From assembly GCA_902363825.1 (NCBI GenBank), contig CABJBK010000010.1:1-64000 (forward strand): a DNA stretch of 64,000 nt. Reading direction: 5' to 3'. The stretch is from Lachnospiraceae bacterium (GTDB lineage Bacteria; Bacillota; Clostridia; Lachnospirales; Lachnospiraceae). The notes under the pieces were generated by a model, which made no database searches, was not told where the DNA came from, and worked only from the letters and a program-made list of their open reading frames with translations. A program made the position numbers and the translations under genes. Of the stretch, positions 55,287 through 64,000 are shown piece after piece (within the stretch, counting starts at the first letter, position 1; every line of letters starts with the position of its first letter).

Positions 55287-57641
55287 TTATTTTAGCACAG
55301 GATACACTTTTTCTTCAAGCGGCTTTCCATAGTTTTGTACCGCAAAGCCTTCTTTCGTCTTCCTTATTCGGATCCGACCGCCTTTCATGGTATAGCAGAT
55401 TTCTGACGCATACGCTTCCATGCGTGCCACCGCGTCCTTTCCCGGGTGTCCGTACCTGTTGTTCGCGCCGCACGAAACTACACAGACTTCCGGTGAGAGC
55501 ACCTTTAAAAAGTCTTCTGAATTGGAATAATTTGAGCCATGATGTGCCGCCTTATAAAAAGACAGCTCCGGCAGCTTTGTTTTCTCTGTAAGCCATTCTT
55601 CTTCTGCCTTTGAAATATCACCGGTAAAAAGACCACGGAACCCTTCTGTCTCATACAATAACACCATCGAACCGGCATTGGCATCCTCCACCGGATAATC
55701 TGCGGTTGGAAAAATACAGGTGATCCGGTCATTTTTCGTCCGCAGACTCTCCTTTGCTTTTAAATAGCATATCGTAATTCCGTTTCTTTCAATCTCTTCC
55801 TCCAATTTTTCAAGGGAAGCATCCCGGTATCCATATTCCGGAAACACAACAGTCCCGATCGGGTAATCCAGCTGCAGGATCTCTTCCAGCCCATTGATAT
55901 GATCTGCGTCCGTATGGCTGACGAACCAGTAATCGATCCGCCTCACGCCTTTCGCTTTTAAAAACGGCAGGATCCGGTATGTGCCAACGCCGGACACACT
56001 GCTGCTGCCGCCATCGAAAAACATTGATATGCCATCGCTCGTGCAAAGATAAATGCCATCTCCCTGTCCGACATCCAAAACATCGATCTCCATCTGCTTT
56101 TTATGAGGAAAAAGCAGGATCCCAACGAGCAGCACCATGCCGCCACCCAGACACAGCCGTTTCCGCATCCCGGTACTTTTTTGTCCTTCTGTCCGCTTCC
56201 CTGCAGAAAAGAGCAGCACTGCAAGCAGGCCGTAATAAACGATCAGCCGCGCTCTCCCCGGACTTCCCGTGATCCATTGCGCACATGGAAGCGCCAGAAA
56301 GGCGCCACACACTTTTTCATAGAATAACAGTAAAAGATCGGGCAGCCACAGAATCAAATGCGCAAGCCTGGGCACTGCGGTACCAAGGATCCCGCCGATC
56401 AGTCCGCATCCCAACACGACTCCCATAAACGGAAGCAGGATCAGATTGATCCATACCGCATAGACCGGGATCTCATAATAAAAACTGCATACAAGCGGAA
56501 GCGTCATAAGCTGGATCCCTGCGCTGGTCAAAATATTTTTTAGCAGTGCATGTTCCGGCAAAAATCCGGCTGCCAATGCCTTTCCAGCGACAACTACACC
56601 CGTGACCGCCGCAAATGAGAACAAAAATCCGGGGTAAAAAAGCAGAAACGGATTTCCGCCAAGCAACAGCACCCCGGCTGCCGCAAGCGCCGTAAGCGAA
56701 TCGTAGCTTCTCCCCATGCCATCCGCCGCAAGCAGGAAAAGAAACATCAAAAACGCCCGCCTGGCAGATACATCAAAGCCACTCATATACGCAAAACAAA
56801 ATACCAGACTTCCCGCAAAAAGCCCTGCTCCACGATAGGTTCCACCCCGTTTTTTTAGGAAGCGGTAAGACGTCAGCCCGATGACCGACAAGTGCAGACC
56901 CGAAACACAGAGCACATGCGAGAGCCCGGACTTCTGATACATGGTTTTTATCTCTGAATCCAGCTGCGACTTGTCCCCGAGCACCATCCCCATCATCACA
57001 CCGGCATTCTGCGGCGACATTTCTTTTTGATAGACACTCTTTAAGCGCTCCGCGAGTGCAAAAAGTTTCTCCGCAAACCAGTTCGTTTCTCCATAGATTC
57101 CAAGCAGCTTTGCCTGTTTTACCTTAAAATCAATCTGCTTTGCCCGGTAATAGGCCTTTTCATTAAAATTTCCTTCATTGCGCGCCTCCGAGAGCGGATA
57201 CAGCACGCCTTTTACTACAATGGTTTTCCCGATCGGATACTGACCGGTGTCGAAATATACTAAGATATGATTACAAGAATAATTGACTGATTTCACCTGA
57301 AAGATACAATCTTTCAGATAGAGGACTGTCTGATCGTCTGTTACTTCTTTTCTGTAGATCCTGCCCTGACACGCCACAGGCTGCTTTTCCCCGATATACG
57401 CCTGATACGCCGCTATTTTGGTAAGCTCTCTGTCTGTCACCCGCATACCGGTAAGAAGCATCGCAAGAAACGCGCCACCCTGGATCAGCATGCGGGCAAA
57501 CCGCCGTTTTCGGATCAGTTCAAAAGAAGCCATCACAGACAGGATCCCTGCCGCAAGCAGGATGTATTTTTCTTTTGTAAGCATATAGCCCACTCCAAAT
57601 ACAAAGCCTGCCGCCGCCTGACACAATGGCCGTCTATTCAG
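55287..57641 (-). CDS. comEC: DNA internalisation competence protein ComEC/Rec2
   Basis: Membrane channel for uptake of transforming single-stranded DNA. The product of about 785 residues has an N-terminal DUF4131 part with several helices, the Competence domain (LCVSGLHLSVIGL), and a C-terminal metallo-beta-lactamase-like domain with DVGQGDGIYL, SHTDADHINGLEEIL and AAHHGSNYSN. Family relatives begin near RPL..A..F..G, which here is RRPLCQAAAGFVFG. The only codon with a ribosome site at correct spacing before it is CTG at 57641 (AGGAGG 9 bases upstream), overlapping the GerMN gene by 8 bases. An ATG at 57584 with GGAG is the alternative. Confidence 0.88.
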   Translation of the reverse strand: MNRRPLCQAAAGFVFGVGYMLTKEKYILLAAGILSVMASFELIRKRRFARMLIQGGAFLAMLLTGMRVTDRELTKIAAYQAYIGEKQPVACQGRIYRKEVTDDQTVLYLKDCIFQVKSVNYSCNHILVYFDTGQYPIGKTIVVKGVLYPLSEARNEGNFNEKAYYRAKQIDFKVKQAKLLGIYGETNWFAEKLFALAERLKSVYQKEMSPQNAGVMMGMVLGDKSQLDSEIKTMYQKSGLSHVLCVSGLHLSVIGLTSYRFLKKRGGTYRGAGLFAGSLVFCFAYMSGFDVSARRAFLMFLFLLAADGMGRSYDSLTALAAAGVLLLGGNPFLLFYPGFLFSFAAVTGVVVAGKALAAGFLPEHALLKNILTSAGIQLMTLPLVCSFYYEIPVYAVWINLILLPFMGVVLGCGLIGGILGTAVPRLAHLILWLPDLLLLFYEKVCGAFLALPCAQWITGSPGRARLIVYYGLLAVLLFSAGKRTEGQKSTGMRKRLCLGGGMVLLVGILLFPHKKQMEIDVLDVGQGDGIYLCTSDGISMFFDGGSSSVSGVGTYRILPFLKAKGVRRIDYWFVSHTDADHINGLEEILQLDYPIGTVVFPEYGYRDASLEKLEEEIERNGITICYLKAKESLRTKNDRITCIFPTADYPVEDANAGSMVLLYETEGFRGLFTGDISKAEEEWLTEKTKLPELSFYKAAHHGSNYSNSEDFLKVLSPEVCVVSCGANNRYGHPGKDAVARMEAYASEICYTMKGGRIRIRKTKEGFAVQNYGKPLEEKVYPVLK

Positions 57642-58575
57642 TTTCGGTCTCCTCCTCCTTCTCTCCGGTGAGATAATCCAGATTCCGGTCGTACAGCGTA
57701 TCAAACGCGTAATCATCCCGGTACTTTCCCTTGGTATCTCCGTTTACCGCTATCTGCACTTTACTGACGTAAGAAAGTTCCGAAAGGGAATCCACGATCG
57801 AATAGATGACCACCGGTTCTTTGATCTCATAATTCTGATTCAGAAATCCCTCATCAAAATTGACATAGCAGACACCATCCACTGTGGAAACACTGACTAA
57901 CTTGGTTCCCTGCGGGATCGCAGACTGCTCTCCCTCCTCAAGCGGGCCCTCAAGCAGCCGCTCCACGACCAGTTTCTCCATGGAAATATTGCTGCTGTAA
58001 TGCACTTTCTGTGTTTCACGCACAAGACCGTCTCCCGCCATATTCGCAAAATACAGCGTGATCGTTGCTTCCTGGATGGAATTGATCTGCTCACCCGGAT
58101 TTTCCACAAAACTGTCATTGGTCATGACTCCGACTACATTTCCGTTTTTATCGGTGAGCGGTGCCCCATCCACATAAAAAGACACGCAGGAAATATCCTT
58201 TAACTGTGTCACCGTGCGGACTACCGCCGCCCTGCACAAGACCTCCGTCATGGCATCCATATGCAGATAATTTCCATCAAATCCGATCGACAGCTGCTCC
58301 CCGGACAACTCATACTCTGTCACCGTCACATCCGCCGGTATCGTCCGTTTGACATCGACTGCCCCGGTATCCTCCTGCAGCGCGGCAATCAGTTCCCTCA
58401 TCTGCCCTTCACTGTCCTGCGCCTGCATTTCATAGTCCCGTCCTACAATCTTGGTTCCGTCTTTATTGATATAATAGATCTGATAACCGTTCTGCTGCTC
58501 CGCGTTCTCTCCTTTTCTGCCGCATCCGCAGAGTAAGAGAAGAAAGAGCAAAAACAATAATCCTGTCTTTTTCAC
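57634..58575 (-). CDS. GerMN-domain lipoprotein
   Basis: A 313-residue outer-face lipoprotein: signal peptide, then Cys18 after LCG. The mature part holds two GerMN-type repeats (about residues 30-160 and 165-290), the second with MEKLVVERLLEGPLEEGE and VSVSTVDGVCYVNFDEGFL, which are typical. GerMN domains occur in the spore protein GerM and in actinobacterial LpqB, which modulates the kinase MtrB. Here the gene follows a histidine kinase by 12 bases, so it may be the sensor accessory of that kinase. GTG start at 58575 with AAAGGGAG. Confidence 0.9.
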   Translation of the reverse strand: MKKTGLLFLLFLLLLCGCGRKGENAEQQNGYQIYYINKDGTKIVGRDYEMQAQDSEGQMRELIAALQEDTGAVDVKRTIPADVTVTEYELSGEQLSIGFDGNYLHMDAMTEVLCRAAVVRTVTQLKDISCVSFYVDGAPLTDKNGNVVGVMTNDSFVENPGEQINSIQEATITLYFANMAGDGLVRETQKVHYSSNISMEKLVVERLLEGPLEEGEQSAIPQGTKLVSVSTVDGVCYVNFDEGFLNQNYEIKEPVVIYSIVDSLSELSYVSKVQIAVNGDTKGKYRDDYAFDTLYDRNLDYLTGEKEEETETE

Positions 58576-58587
58576 ATTTTTCTCCCT

Positions 58588-60015
58588 TTATGCAATGTAA
58601 TTTAACGGAAGTCTGACATTAAAGATCGTTCCCTCTCCGACCGTACTGAATACTTTGATCGCTCCACGGTGCATCAGGATCGCATTCCGCGTGATCGCAA
58701 GTCCCAGTCCTGTTCCACCGATCTCTCTCGAATGGGATTTATCCACCCGGTAAAAACGTTCGTAAATATGTTCTAAGGATTCCTCCGGAATTCCGATCCC
58801 GGAATCCGATACCTTCAAATAACAGAACTGATGATCCGCATTGAGTGATACATGTACCCATCCGTCCGGTTTATTATACTTGATCCCGTTTTCAATAAGA
58901 TTGGTGATCGCAAGTGTGATCTTGACCTCATCGACCTCGGCAGTTACCGGCCGGAAACTCTCAAGCACCAGATCCACATGCTGCTTCTCCGCGATCGGAC
59001 GCAGCCGCTTTAAGATCTGCTCCAAGAGCTCATTCATATTGACCTGGGATATGTTTAAATCTGCCGCCGATTTATCCATTTTGACCAGCGAAAGCAGATC
59101 ATTGATGATCTTGGTCTCCCGCTCAATCTCACCACCGATATCCTGCATAAATTCCCGATACAGCTCGATCGGCACATCTTCCTGCCCGTTTAATGAATCC
59201 GCAAGTACTTTCATCGAAGTCAGCGGTGTCTTTAATTCATGGGAGACATTGGATACGAACTCCTGTCTGGAATCGTCAAGCACCTTCATCCGCGCAGTCA
59301 GTTCGTTAAACTTGGTCGATATCTCCTGCGTTTCCGAAAAATCATCCACTTTGAGGTCACTGCTGCCATATCCGGTCTGGATCTCCTCGATGGATTTTGA
59401 TATCTTAAAAAACGGTCTGGTCAGACGCCCTGCCAGAAATACCGCTACCGCAAGGATCACCAGCGCGCTGATCACCTGTATCGTCAGAATACTGGTCTTT
59501 AAATAATCCAGGTTGGAAAGAATGCTGTCCGTTGACACACTTACAAGCATCACACCGACCACATCCTTGGTCCCGACATCCGTAAGCGGGATCGTCATCT
59601 CGATATAACGGTTTTCCGAATCGTAGTTCGACATTTCCTTTCCGTAAAAACTCTGCATGACTTCCTCGGAAATGATCGTCTTATCCTGATCCAATCCATA
59701 GGTATCCTTCACGATCCGGAACGTATCATCGATCAGGATCACTCTGCCGTCATAGATCGTAGAAAGCTGGTCTAACTGCGCATTGATCACTTCCGATGTA
59801 CTGTTGTGCAGATAATCGTCTGCCACCACGCGGTTCGCCAAAATCTTTGCCTGACTTAAAATATCAATGCTCCGGTTGGAAACCGCCTTTTTTTCATAGG
59901 CCTGAAGCATTCCCGCCCGAAGCAGGATCCCCGGCAGAATGCCAAAAAGCAGAAACAGTATGATAAGCCGGAACTTCAGGCTTTTAAAAAATGTCACAAT
60001 CTTTTTCTTCGTCAT
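58588..60015 (-). CDS. sensor histidine kinase, WalK/PhoR type
   Basis: A 475-residue membrane kinase. Helices at about 15-33 and 175-195 enclose an extracytoplasmic sensor domain of some 140 residues (Cache/PAS-like pattern). A HAMP linker follows (about 195-250), then the H-box FVSNVSHELKTPL with His259, the N-box with NLIENGIKYNKPDG, and G-boxes DSGIGIPEE and GTGLGLAI. AGAGGAA precedes the ATG. It pairs with the response regulator gene just upstream and is followed by the GerMN lipoprotein. The signal is unknown. Confidence 0.94.
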   Translation of the reverse strand: MTKKKIVTFFKSLKFRLIILFLLFGILPGILLRAGMLQAYEKKAVSNRSIDILSQAKILANRVVADDYLHNSTSEVINAQLDQLSTIYDGRVILIDDTFRIVKDTYGLDQDKTIISEEVMQSFYGKEMSNYDSENRYIEMTIPLTDVGTKDVVGVMLVSVSTDSILSNLDYLKTSILTIQVISALVILAVAVFLAGRLTRPFFKISKSIEEIQTGYGSSDLKVDDFSETQEISTKFNELTARMKVLDDSRQEFVSNVSHELKTPLTSMKVLADSLNGQEDVPIELYREFMQDIGGEIERETKIINDLLSLVKMDKSAADLNISQVNMNELLEQILKRLRPIAEKQHVDLVLESFRPVTAEVDEVKITLAITNLIENGIKYNKPDGWVHVSLNADHQFCYLKVSDSGIGIPEESLEHIYERFYRVDKSHSREIGGTGLGLAITRNAILMHRGAIKVFSTVGEGTIFNVRLPLNYIA

Positions 60016-60033
60016 CTTCTGGTTCCTCTGCCA

Positions 60034-60723
60034 TTATCCCTGATAATAATAGCCTACGCCCCATTTGGTGTGTACATATTTCGGTTCACTCGGATTTTTT
60101 TCAATCTTTTCACGCAGTCTGCGCACATGCACGTCCACCGTTCGCACATCGCCCGGATACTCATATCCCCAGACAATGTTCAAAAGATTTTCTCTGCTGT
60201 ACACTTTGCCCGGATTCATCACAAGCAGCTCTAAAAGATCGAACTCTTTTGCGGTCAGATTGATCTCTTTTCCAAGGATAAAAAGCCGTCTGCTCTCACC
60301 GTCTAATTTCAGGTCTCCGCTTTCTATGACTTTTACCGCTTCTTCCTTTTCGCGCTTTCCGGATGTTCTGCGCATGATCGCCTTGATACGCGCCTTGACC
60401 TCAAGGATATTAAACGGTTTTGTGATATAGTCATCGGCACCGTAATCCAGTCCGAGGATCTTATCCATATCGTCTCCCTTTGCGGTCAGCATTACGATCG
60501 GTACATCCGAGAATCCCCGGATCTGCTGGCACACCTCAAACCCATCCATCTTGGGGAGCATGATGTCCAGAAGGATCATATCATACTGATTCTCCGTTGC
60601 CAGCTTTAGCGCTTCCTCACCGTCATACGCACATTCCACTTCCATTCCGTCCTGTTCCAGACTGAACCGTATTCCCTTTACGATCAATTTTTCGTCATCT
60701 ACTACAAGAACTTTCTTCGCCAT
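60034..60723 (-). CDS. OmpR-family response regulator
   Basis: A 229-residue regulator: receiver domain with the acidic pair at 9-10, phosphoacceptor Asp53 in LLDIMLPKMDG, Thr80 and Lys102 (TKPF), then a C-terminal winged helix (about residues 128-227) with TAKEFDLLELLVMNPGKV and RTVDVHVRRLREKIE. It resembles WalR, PhoB and MtrA. GAGGTGGG precedes the ATG. It lies 9 bases after comEA and 18 before the kinase gene. Its targets are not shown by the sequence. Confidence 0.95.
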   Translation of the reverse strand: MAKKVLVVDDEKLIVKGIRFSLEQDGMEVECAYDGEEALKLATENQYDMILLDIMLPKMDGFEVCQQIRGFSDVPIVMLTAKGDDMDKILGLDYGADDYITKPFNILEVKARIKAIMRRTSGKREKEEAVKVIESGDLKLDGESRRLFILGKEINLTAKEFDLLELLVMNPGKVYSRENLLNIVWGYEYPGDVRTVDVHVRRLREKIEKNPSEPKYVHTKWGVGYYYQG

Positions 60724-60732
60724 TTTCCCACC

Positions 60733-61359
60733 TCAGTTGACTGCGATACTGTCTTTGATTTTTGAAAAGACACCTTCTTTGATGCCCTCTATTTTTTTGA
60801 TATCTTCTATCGAAGAAAAACCGCCGTTTTTCTCCCGGTATGCAATGATACTGTCCGCTTTCGTTTCTCCGATCCCGGGCAGCGTCATAAGCTGTGTCTT
60901 TGTCGCAGTGTTGAGATCAACACGCCCGTCTGCCGTATCGCTCTTTTGCGTGTCATCTTTCTGTACCTGCTCATTCTGCATTTCTTCTTCCGTCAGAACA
61001 ACGATCATCTGTCCGTCGTGTATCTCTTCCGCCTGATTCAGGCTCTCGTATGCCGCGTTTTCCTGCATACCGCCTGCCGCCGCGACCGCCTCACAGATCC
61101 GGCTCCCGCCAGGAAGCACATAGACTCCCGGTGTGACAACCGCACCGCATACATACACGGCGCATTCTGTATCCTGCTCCGCTTTCTCCTGCTCGGTATC
61201 CTGCCCCACGCTTTGTTCCACGCGCTCTGCCGCTTCTGTTTCTTTCTCCGTGGAGAGATATACTTTCTCTGTTTTTCCGCATCCGGTGATCACCATCAGC
61301 CACAGCGAGATTACGATCCAGACCGTTTTCTTTTTTCTTCTGCACTCTTTTGTTTGCAT
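60733..61359 (-). CDS. comEA: ComEA-like DNA-binding lipoprotein
   Basis: A 208-residue protein with a signal peptide and lipobox ITGC (Cys27), a SLBB domain (about 68-125, AVYVCGAVVTPGVYVLPGGSRI), a Gln/Asp-rich linker, and a C-terminal helix-hairpin-helix pair (RVDLNTATKTQLMTLPGIGETKADSII). It should hold DNA at the outer face of the membrane for ComEC. Most ComEA proteins have a membrane anchor rather than a lipid one. ATG at 61359 gives better spacing from AAGGAG than the ATG two codons earlier. First gene of the operon. Confidence 0.92.
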   Translation of the reverse strand: MQTKECRRKKKTVWIVISLWLMVITGCGKTEKVYLSTEKETEAAERVEQSVGQDTEQEKAEQDTECAVYVCGAVVTPGVYVLPGGSRICEAVAAAGGMQENAAYESLNQAEEIHDGQMIVVLTEEEMQNEQVQKDDTQKSDTADGRVDLNTATKTQLMTLPGIGETKADSIIAYREKNGGFSSIEDIKKIEGIKEGVFSKIKDSIAVN

Positions 61360-61419
61360 AAACATTGCTCCTTCATAATCTTATTTATGAAAGAGTTCCT
61401 CAATGTCCGACTATCCTAT

Positions 61420-61448
61420 ATTCTAACGAAATTTTGCCGTTATGACAA
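61420..61448 (-). promoter_or_regulatory. sigma-A promoter of the comEA-RR-HK-GerMN-comEC-holA operon
   Basis: Minus-strand TTGTCA (61443-61448), 17-base spacer, TAGAAT (61420-61425), about 60 bases before comEA. No other promoter was seen inside the operon. Confidence 0.8.
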
Positions 61449-61469
61449 GTACATGTTTCTTAAATATTC

Positions 61470-62654
61470 CTAAACCGGCGCTCCATTCCAGACCGCTGTC
61501 ATCCTGTTTTTCAGTTCCCGCAGAAAATCTTCCACATCCATCGTATTTGGAATCGATACCGAATTCTCATATGCATTATAAATGATACGGCTCGTTTCAT
61601 CGGTGATCACGCTTCCCTTTACCGGGATATGCCCCGTCTGCGCTTCAAAATCTCCCATTGCCTCCATCGTAACATAAGACGCGAAATCCGCCGCCTTTTT
61701 TTCTTTTTCCGTAAACGCATTGACCACAAGAAGTTCTGTGTAGGAACCGCCGCGCATAGAAAGCGTGTCATTCATGGCAGGCAGTGCCGCCACCTGACAG
61801 GTATCACCATTTACCGCTCCAAGATCCCAGGAATCAATGATCGCGGAGAGTGTGGCACCGGAATTAAAATCATCCAGCACCTGTTTTCTTGTCATCGTTT
61901 CCGTGTCCAGATCGATGGTCTCCGTCAGTCCGCCGAAAAAGGCAAGTTCCTCTGCGTAACGCGCTTCGTCTGTCGTCACGGAAAGCTTTCCCATATCGTT
62001 TTCGTCAAACGAAAAGCTTTCCCCGACAAACGAGAAATCATAAAATTCATCCGCCACATTCCACTCGATCAGATTTCCGGCGATCAGACCGAGTTCGTCA
62101 TTCTGCGCCATCGCAAAAATCTGTTCCACGCTTGCCGGTGCCGTGGCAAAGACATCGGAACGGTATACAAAAACCGGTGTGTGGAAAGTAAGCGGGTATG
62201 CATACATTTTTCCACCACAAGAAGATGCAGTCACTGCATTTCCCGCGTCATCCGCGCGAAACACATCTGCATCTTCATTTTCTGCCGCCAGTCCATATAA
62301 GTACGCTTTTCCAAGAGAATCATTCTGAATCATGTAGATGTCGGGATATCCCGCGTCATCCATTGAGGTCTGGTAAATACTCTCCACAAATCCCAGACTG
62401 TCCTTTAAGACCACATCTACCGCAATGCCGCTCTCTTCATAATACTTTTTCGCACAGTCATACAGATAACCGGTCATGCTATCGTCCGTATACCATAACG
62501 TAAGTTCCGGCTGTGCCTGTTCATACTCCGCCGTCTCTTTTTCTTCCTGCGGTGCGGACGCCTTTTCCCCGTCCGCCACCGCAATGCCCGCCATACCGGC
62601 AAGGCAGATCAAAAGCACGGTTACAGAAAGCAGTTTCTTATTCTGTTTTTCCAT
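61470..62654 (-). CDS. orphan extracellular solute-binding protein
   Basis: A 394-residue protein of the family 1 (sugar-type) solute-binding fold: ELTLWYTDDSMTGYLYDCAKKYYEE near the start, YPDIYMIQNDSLGKAYLYGL, and GGKMYAYPLTFHTPVFVYRSDVF, which is typical. The signal peptide (residues 1-27) ends AVADG without a lipobox Cys, so it is either released or held by an uncleaved helix. No ABC permease or ATPase lies beside it. It follows argD by 28 bases, with only a weak ribosome site. Ligand unknown. Confidence 0.85.
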   Translation of the reverse strand: MEKQNKKLLSVTVLLICLAGMAGIAVADGEKASAPQEEKETAEYEQAQPELTLWYTDDSMTGYLYDCAKKYYEESGIAVDVVLKDSLGFVESIYQTSMDDAGYPDIYMIQNDSLGKAYLYGLAAENEDADVFRADDAGNAVTASSCGGKMYAYPLTFHTPVFVYRSDVFATAPASVEQIFAMAQNDELGLIAGNLIEWNVADEFYDFSFVGESFSFDENDMGKLSVTTDEARYAEELAFFGGLTETIDLDTETMTRKQVLDDFNSGATLSAIIDSWDLGAVNGDTCQVAALPAMNDTLSMRGGSYTELLVVNAFTEKEKKAADFASYVTMEAMGDFEAQTGHIPVKGSVITDETSRIIYNAYENSVSIPNTMDVEDFLRELKNRMTAVWNGAPV

Positions 62655-62682
62655 CCTATTTCTCTCTTCTCATCTGTTTTTT

Positions 62683-63879
62683 TTATTTCATCTTCTGAAA
62701 AACCTTCTCCAGTTTTTCCACCATCTCATCGACATGTTCTTTTTCAATAATGAGCGGCGGTACGATACGAAGTACATCGCTTCCTGCCGTAATAAGGATC
62801 AGTCCCTCTTCCAGCGCCTTTGCAGACACCTGTCCGACCGGTTTTTCGCAGACGATTCCCTGCATCAGTCCCATTCCACGGCGTGCCGTTAAAAAGTCAT
62901 ATTTTTCCACAAGTTCATCCAGGCGTTTTTCCAGATATGGCGCGATCTCCTTTACATGCTCGGTCAGATGCTCTTTTTCCATGAGTTCGAGCACCTTATC
63001 AACTGCCGCACCGACAAAAGGATTTCCACCGTAAGTTGTTCCGTGGTCTCCAGGTACCAGAGACTTCTCGGCAACACGCTCTGTCATTAAAAACGCTCCG
63101 ACCGGCACACCACAACCAAGCGCCTTCGCGCTCGTCATGATATCCGGTTTCACCCCGTAATGCTGCCATGCGAACATCTCACCGCTGCGTGCCATACCGC
63201 ACTGGATCTCGTCTAAGATCAGAAGGATGTCATGCTCATCGCAGAGTTTGCGCACACCTTTCATAAACTCTTCTGTTGCCGGATAGATTCCGCCCTCACC
63301 CTGGATCGTCTCAAAAAGGATCGCGCAGGTATTTTCATTGATCTGTGCTTCCACGCTGGAAAGGTCATTAAATGTCGCATATTTTACGCCCGGCATCAAC
63401 GGCTCAAACGGCTCTCTGTAGTGCGCGTTTCCGGTCACAGACAGTGCTCCGATCGTTCTTCCGTGGAAAGAATGTTCCATCGCAATGATCTCATGACCCG
63501 CATGACCATCTCTTGTATAAGCATATTTTTTTGCGGATTTGATAGCTCCCTCGATCGCCTCCGCGCCGCTGTTGGTAAAGAACACTCGATCCATGCCGGA
63601 TGCCTTTAACACACGCTCTGCCGCATGGATGATCGGCACATTATAGTAGAGATTTGAAGTATGCATCAGCTTGTCGATCTGTGCCTTTAACGCGTCATTA
63701 TATTCCTTCTTTCCGTAACCGAACGCCTGCACCGCGATCCCGGCTGCAAAATCAAGATATTTTTTTCCGTCCGTGTCATAGAGGTACACGCCCTCGCCCT
63801 TATCCAGCACGATCTGATAACGATTATAGGTATGTAACAGTTCTTTTTCCGCTTCGTCAATATATCCCTGTTTACTCAT
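62683..63879 (-). CDS. argD: acetylornithine aminotransferase
   Basis: PLP enzyme of arginine synthesis, converting N-acetylglutamate semialdehyde to N-acetylornithine. The 398-residue class III aminotransferase begins [21 protein letters not shown], has [34 protein letters not shown] and the PLP lysine in [14 protein letters not shown]. Ornithine or GABA aminotransferases are close relatives, but the overlap with argB settles the role. The ATG overlaps the argB stop by 8 bases. Confidence 0.95.
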   Translation of the reverse strand: MSKQGYIDEAEKELLHTYNRYQIVLDKGEGVYLYDTDGKKYLDFAAGIAVQAFGYGKKEYNDALKAQIDKLMHTSNLYYNVPIIHAAERVLKASGMDRVFFTNSGAEAIEGAIKSAKKYAYTRDGHAGHEIIAMEHSFHGRTIGALSVTGNAHYREPFEPLMPGVKYATFNDLSSVEAQINENTCAILFETIQGEGGIYPATEEFMKGVRKLCDEHDILLILDEIQCGMARSGEMFAWQHYGVKPDIMTSAKALGCGVPVGAFLMTERVAEKSLVPGDHGTTYGGNPFVGAAVDKVLELMEKEHLTEHVKEIAPYLEKRLDELVEKYDFLTARRGMGLMQGIVCEKPVGQVSAKALEEGLILITAGSDVLRIVPPLIIEKEHVDEMVEKLEKVFQKMK

Positions 63880-64000
63880 GATAGAATTTCGTCTCCTTAT
63901 CTCCTAAAATGGCTGTTCCGATTCCTCTGTTTGTAAAGATTTCAAGCAGCAGACAGTGCGCAATACGTCCGTCTAAAATATGCACTCTGGATACTCCGTT
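63872..64000 (-). CDS. argB: acetylglutamate kinase, C-terminal end (partial)
   Basis: The last 42 codons plus stop of a minus-strand gene that continues beyond the right edge. The visible residues [20 protein letters not shown] then [11 protein letters not shown] are the characteristic ArgB C-terminus, where arginine-sensitive and insensitive forms share the GxGTxI end; a short tail DKETKFYHE follows. ArgB phosphorylates N-acetylglutamate, two steps before ArgD. Stop TAA at 63872-63874 lies within the first codons of argD, so the genes are translationally coupled. Confidence 0.93.
   Translation of the reverse strand, partial: NGVSRVHILDGRIAHCLLLEIFTNRGIGTAILGDKETKFYHE

Noticed and set aside
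61629-62300. Open frame of 223 codons opposite the solute-binding protein
   Set aside because: No ribosome site or domain; the minus-strand gene has a signal peptide and family motifs.

Overview
The window reads as chromosomal DNA of an anaerobic, low-to-moderate G+C Gram-positive bacterium of the class Clostridia, most likely family Lachnospiraceae. Reasons: pyruvate phosphate dikinase of the clostridial type, a single-chain class II glycyl-tRNA synthetase, RNase J, IreB, HrcA/CIRCE, SpoIIP and GPR (sporulation genes), strong AGGAGG ribosome sites, TTG and GTG starts, and sigma-A promoters with 17-base spacers. The genus cannot be told from the sequence alone. No tRNA, rRNA, CRISPR array, insertion sequence or prophage was seen. 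Coding is dense: no gene-free stretch exceeds 300 bases (the longest, about 290 bases, lies upstream of the Rpn-family gene). All but three genes (aroC, an HPr-like gene, rpsT) lie on the minus strand.

Layout, left to right. 0.2-6.1 kb: ppdK, then a polar amino-acid ABC transporter operon ending in a cytidylate-kinase-like gene. 6.2-13.2 kb: a lipoprotein gene with glyS, then an M16 peptidase-era-yqzL-recO operon. 13.4-15.9 kb: cspA, an MscS channel and a DUF1015 gene. 15.9-22.9 kb: one five-gene operon leuB-ilvD-ilvB-serC-serA behind a sigma-A promoter set in palindromes. 23-27.4 kb: a chemotaxis receptor, yajC, tgt and divergent aroC. 27.4-33.4 kb: ireB-ruvX-DUF1292 and rnjA-ylbF-(short mltG)-trmR-U32 peptidase, rich in RNA decay and tRNA wobble modification. 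33.3-39.2 kb: mtaB, an HPr-like gene without the catalytic histidine, and prmA-rsmE-cysteine desulfurase-thiI. 39.3-45.1 kb: a C-terminal J-domain protein and the hrcA-grpE-dnaK-dnaJ heat-shock operon with a perfect CIRCE. 45.1-51.4 kb: a membrane protein, lepA-hemW, an Rpn-family nuclease gene and an iron alcohol dehydrogenase. 51.4-54.2 kb: spoIIP, gpr and rpsT. 54.3-61.4 kb: a six-gene operon comEA-response regulator-histidine kinase-GerMN lipoprotein-comEC-holA. 61.5-64 kb: the end of argB, argD and an orphan solute-binding protein.

Most of the window is conserved core genome, and I do not see an obvious undescribed defence or mobile system. The most interesting points are: a two-component system followed by a GerMN lipoprotein, in the order of actinobacterial mtrA-mtrB-lpqB, inside a DNA-uptake operon; a DUF1015 protein with a DGHHR motif next to serine synthesis genes; an HPr paralogue that lacks His15 but keeps a Ser46-like site; strong leader hairpins before rnjA, cspA and rpsT; and three hairpins between dnaK and dnaJ.

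Start sites were revised wherever a better ribosome binding site and the family N-terminus agreed. Promoters and terminators were found by eye and remain predictions.
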